Shown piece by piece: positions 62,352 through 64,000 of a stretch of 64,000 nt of DNA. The stretch comes from Spinellus fusiger (lineage: Eukaryota > Mucoromycota > Mucoromycetes > Mucorales > Phycomycetaceae), in contig JALLLS010000021.1 of assembly GCA_025094145.1 (NCBI GenBank), positions 310,001 through 374,000 of the forward strand. The letters run 5' to 3'. The first letter of the stretch is position 1; each line of letters starts with the position of its first letter. Below the pieces are notes generated by a model. The model searched no databases, had not been told where the DNA came from, and saw only the letters and a program-made list of their open reading frames with translations. The position numbers and the translations under genes were made by a program.

Positions 62352-62453
62352 CTATTTTATTATTATTCTATTATTATTCTATTATTATTTTATTATTATT
62401 TTATTATTATTTTATTATTATTTTATTATTATTTTATTATTATTTTATTATTA
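62352..62453. repeat. Minisatellite of TATTATTATTT units
   Basis: About nine units of 11 bases (TTATTATTATT and variants), first two with C. It lies between the WD40 gene start and the stop of the next minus-strand gene. Confidence 0.9.
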
Positions 62454-62621
62454 GAATGACAATCTCTAAGTTACAAATGACAGATAGAGTGAAAAATGAG
62501 GATGAATATTACTAAGATGAAAAGAAGAAACAAGAATAAAGAAAACATACAGTACAGTAAAAAGATACAAGCATAAGTATATAAATATATAAATATATAA
62601 AGACAGAAAAGACAGGGAATA

Positions 62622-64000
62622 TTAGCTCACTAAATAGGAGCCCATGGATTTGTGTCTAAACAGTTTAGGTTCACTGAACAGACTGTGGCCTACAGAGATA
62701 TTTATAGGAACAGAGGTCGGAATGTGGTTTGGTAGAGAAGAGGGCAAGAAGGTGGTGGTGGTGGTGGTGGCGGCGGGGGTGCAGTTGCAGTGGGTGTGGG
62801 GTGCACCAAAACTCTGACTACGTTTCAAAGAGGGCAGAGTATGACGGGCATACCGAGGAAAGGCAGGCTTTGTTGTTTGAGCAGGTACAGGGGGAGGAGG
62901 CATGTTTTGTTGGTTAGGATGGTAGTTGGCAGACACACCCAAGGAATAGCCTGTACTATGGCTGTGGTGATGGCTGTGACTGTGACTACTTCTGGGTGGG
63001 TCCTGTGGAAAGGCCGCTGTCCATGCATGTGGAGTATCTTCAAAGGGACTGCTACGTAATTTGGGTGTAGGCTGTTGTTCTGTTGAATCATAGTCATTCT
63101 CAAAGGGATTTGTGGATTTCGGTCTGTAAACAAACTTCTGAGTCAGCAACAATGATTTCCCAGTGTCAATGGAAGGTGTGTCTTCATCCTCGGAGGAATT
63201 GGCGTCATGGAAGGAGGAGGAGACGGCGGGGGATGTGAGACGGAAGTGAGGTGTCTCTGCTGGAGAGAGAGACTCCTTAGTGGAGATGGAAAAGGGAACA
63301 GAGCGAGATCGAGTGTGGGTGTAGAATGTCTTGTCACTGCTCTTGTGTGCCTGTGGGTGTGCCTGTGTCTGTTCATAGGCTGTGCCGTGGGTTGTACTGT
63401 GGGTTGTACTGTGGGTTGTACTGTGGGCTGAGTGTGGTAGGTGGGGGATGGGCTTAGCTTGTATTGGCCAATCCATAGGAAATACTGAATTTAAGTTGGA
63501 AGGACTGTGAGGCATCTTTTGTGTTCTTTCACTATTAGAAACGGAGACAGAAGGGGGATTGAGCAACCACACAGGCATGAGTGGATCCTGGCCTGCCTGA
63601 TGTTCAAATAGAGTGGTGGTGGGTGGCTTTAGAGGGCGTTCTTGTGGTGTTGGGCTGTGGGGAGACTGCGATAGTTGCTGTCCCCACCAAGACTTGCGTG
63701 CATTGGTTGTGTCCTTTCTATGGGTCCAGGAGGGGGTCCTGGTTGTGTCTTGTTTATTTCCGTGCGATACAACCGGAAGGAGTGGAGGACGCCGAGGGAT
63801 AGCCGGTTGAATCAGAGCCTCAATGGCCTTGGTATGGAAGTGAGGTACAGGTGCTTATCAGAGGCAGGGGTTAGAAGTGTGTTGACCATCTACTTTTATC
63901 GGGTAATAGAGAAAGAAATAGAAAGGCCTTACCTCCCATAAAGATCATGTCGCGACTCACATGTCTGCCATTCTGTGCATGGGCTATCAATCGGAGCATC
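62622..64000 (-). CDS. Ser/Pro/His-rich protein with NPF motif (5' end outside window)
   Basis: The last exon (62622-63853) and part of the one before it (63933-64000) join in phase (GGA G then CA CCT). The visible 432 residues start in MLRLIAHAQNGRHVSRDMIF, continue VPHFHTKAIEALIQPAIPRR and are then low complexity: Ser/Pro-rich, THSTTH repeats (near 63385-63430), His-Ser runs (near 62960-62990) and a poly-Thr run. STNPFENDY contains an NPF tripeptide, the ligand of EH domains in endocytic proteins, and SPFEDTP and PRRPPLLP could bind adaptor or SH3 domains. The segment at the head looks folded but was not recognised. An adaptor or cell-cortex protein fits, by inference only. The start is beyond the window end. 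Antisense ORFs are shadows. Confidence 0.7.

Noticed and set aside
588..62453. CRISPR-like arrays
   Set aside because: All repeats seen are micro- or minisatellites, transposon ends or codon repeats; none has regular unique spacers, and the host is eukaryotic.

Overview
The window reads as nuclear DNA of an early-diverging fungus, most likely of the Mucoromycota. The evidence is an AT-rich background, intron-dense genes (up to 16 exons) with short GT-AG introns of mostly 40-80 bases, a metazoan-like TFG gene beside typical fungal genes, and many decayed Tc1/mariner-type elements. The species cannot be named from the sequence. Gene models were built by hand by joining frames at splice signals; where exon phases close to a whole number of codons this is stated.

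Layout. 1-2.7 kb is gene-poor, with an ATT microsatellite and a tRNA-like/SINE-like stretch. 2.7-9.9 kb holds three compact genes: a TFG-like PB1 protein (+), COG6 of the Golgi tethering complex (+) and a MOT1-type molybdate transporter (-), the last two convergent. 10.9-12.3 kb is a dead Tc1-like transposon. 12.3-20.9 kb is an AT-rich desert with two coding-like fragments. 20.9-31.0 kb is gene-dense: an unrecognised proline-rich/coiled-coil protein (+), then on the minus strand a WW-domain protein, a complete class V myosin and a mitochondrial DUF1640/CCDC90 (FMP32-like) protein.

31-55 kb is an accessory region. It carries three copies of one zinc alcohol dehydrogenase (CAD/ADH6-like), the middle one inverted. 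The copies share near-identical cores, introns included, but have diverged ends, a mosaic that points to gene conversion. Among them lie a cytochrome P450 pseudogene, three decayed copies of one Tc1-like element (two of them a near-perfect inverted pair), an internally deleted DDE transposon with terminal and subterminal repeats, and two further unclassified repeat pairs.

55.5-64 kb is gene-dense again: a gamma-tubulin complex component 2 (GCP2) gene (-) diverging from a four-helix membrane protein (+), which converges on a seven-bladed WD40 protein (-), followed by the 3' part of a serine/proline-rich protein with an NPF motif (-) that runs off the window end.

Shared themes: COG6, TFG, myosin V and the NPF protein all point to secretory or endocytic traffic, and myosin V and GCP2 to the cytoskeleton, but nothing shows that they are co-regulated. 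No defence system, CRISPR array, rRNA or convincing functional tRNA was seen.
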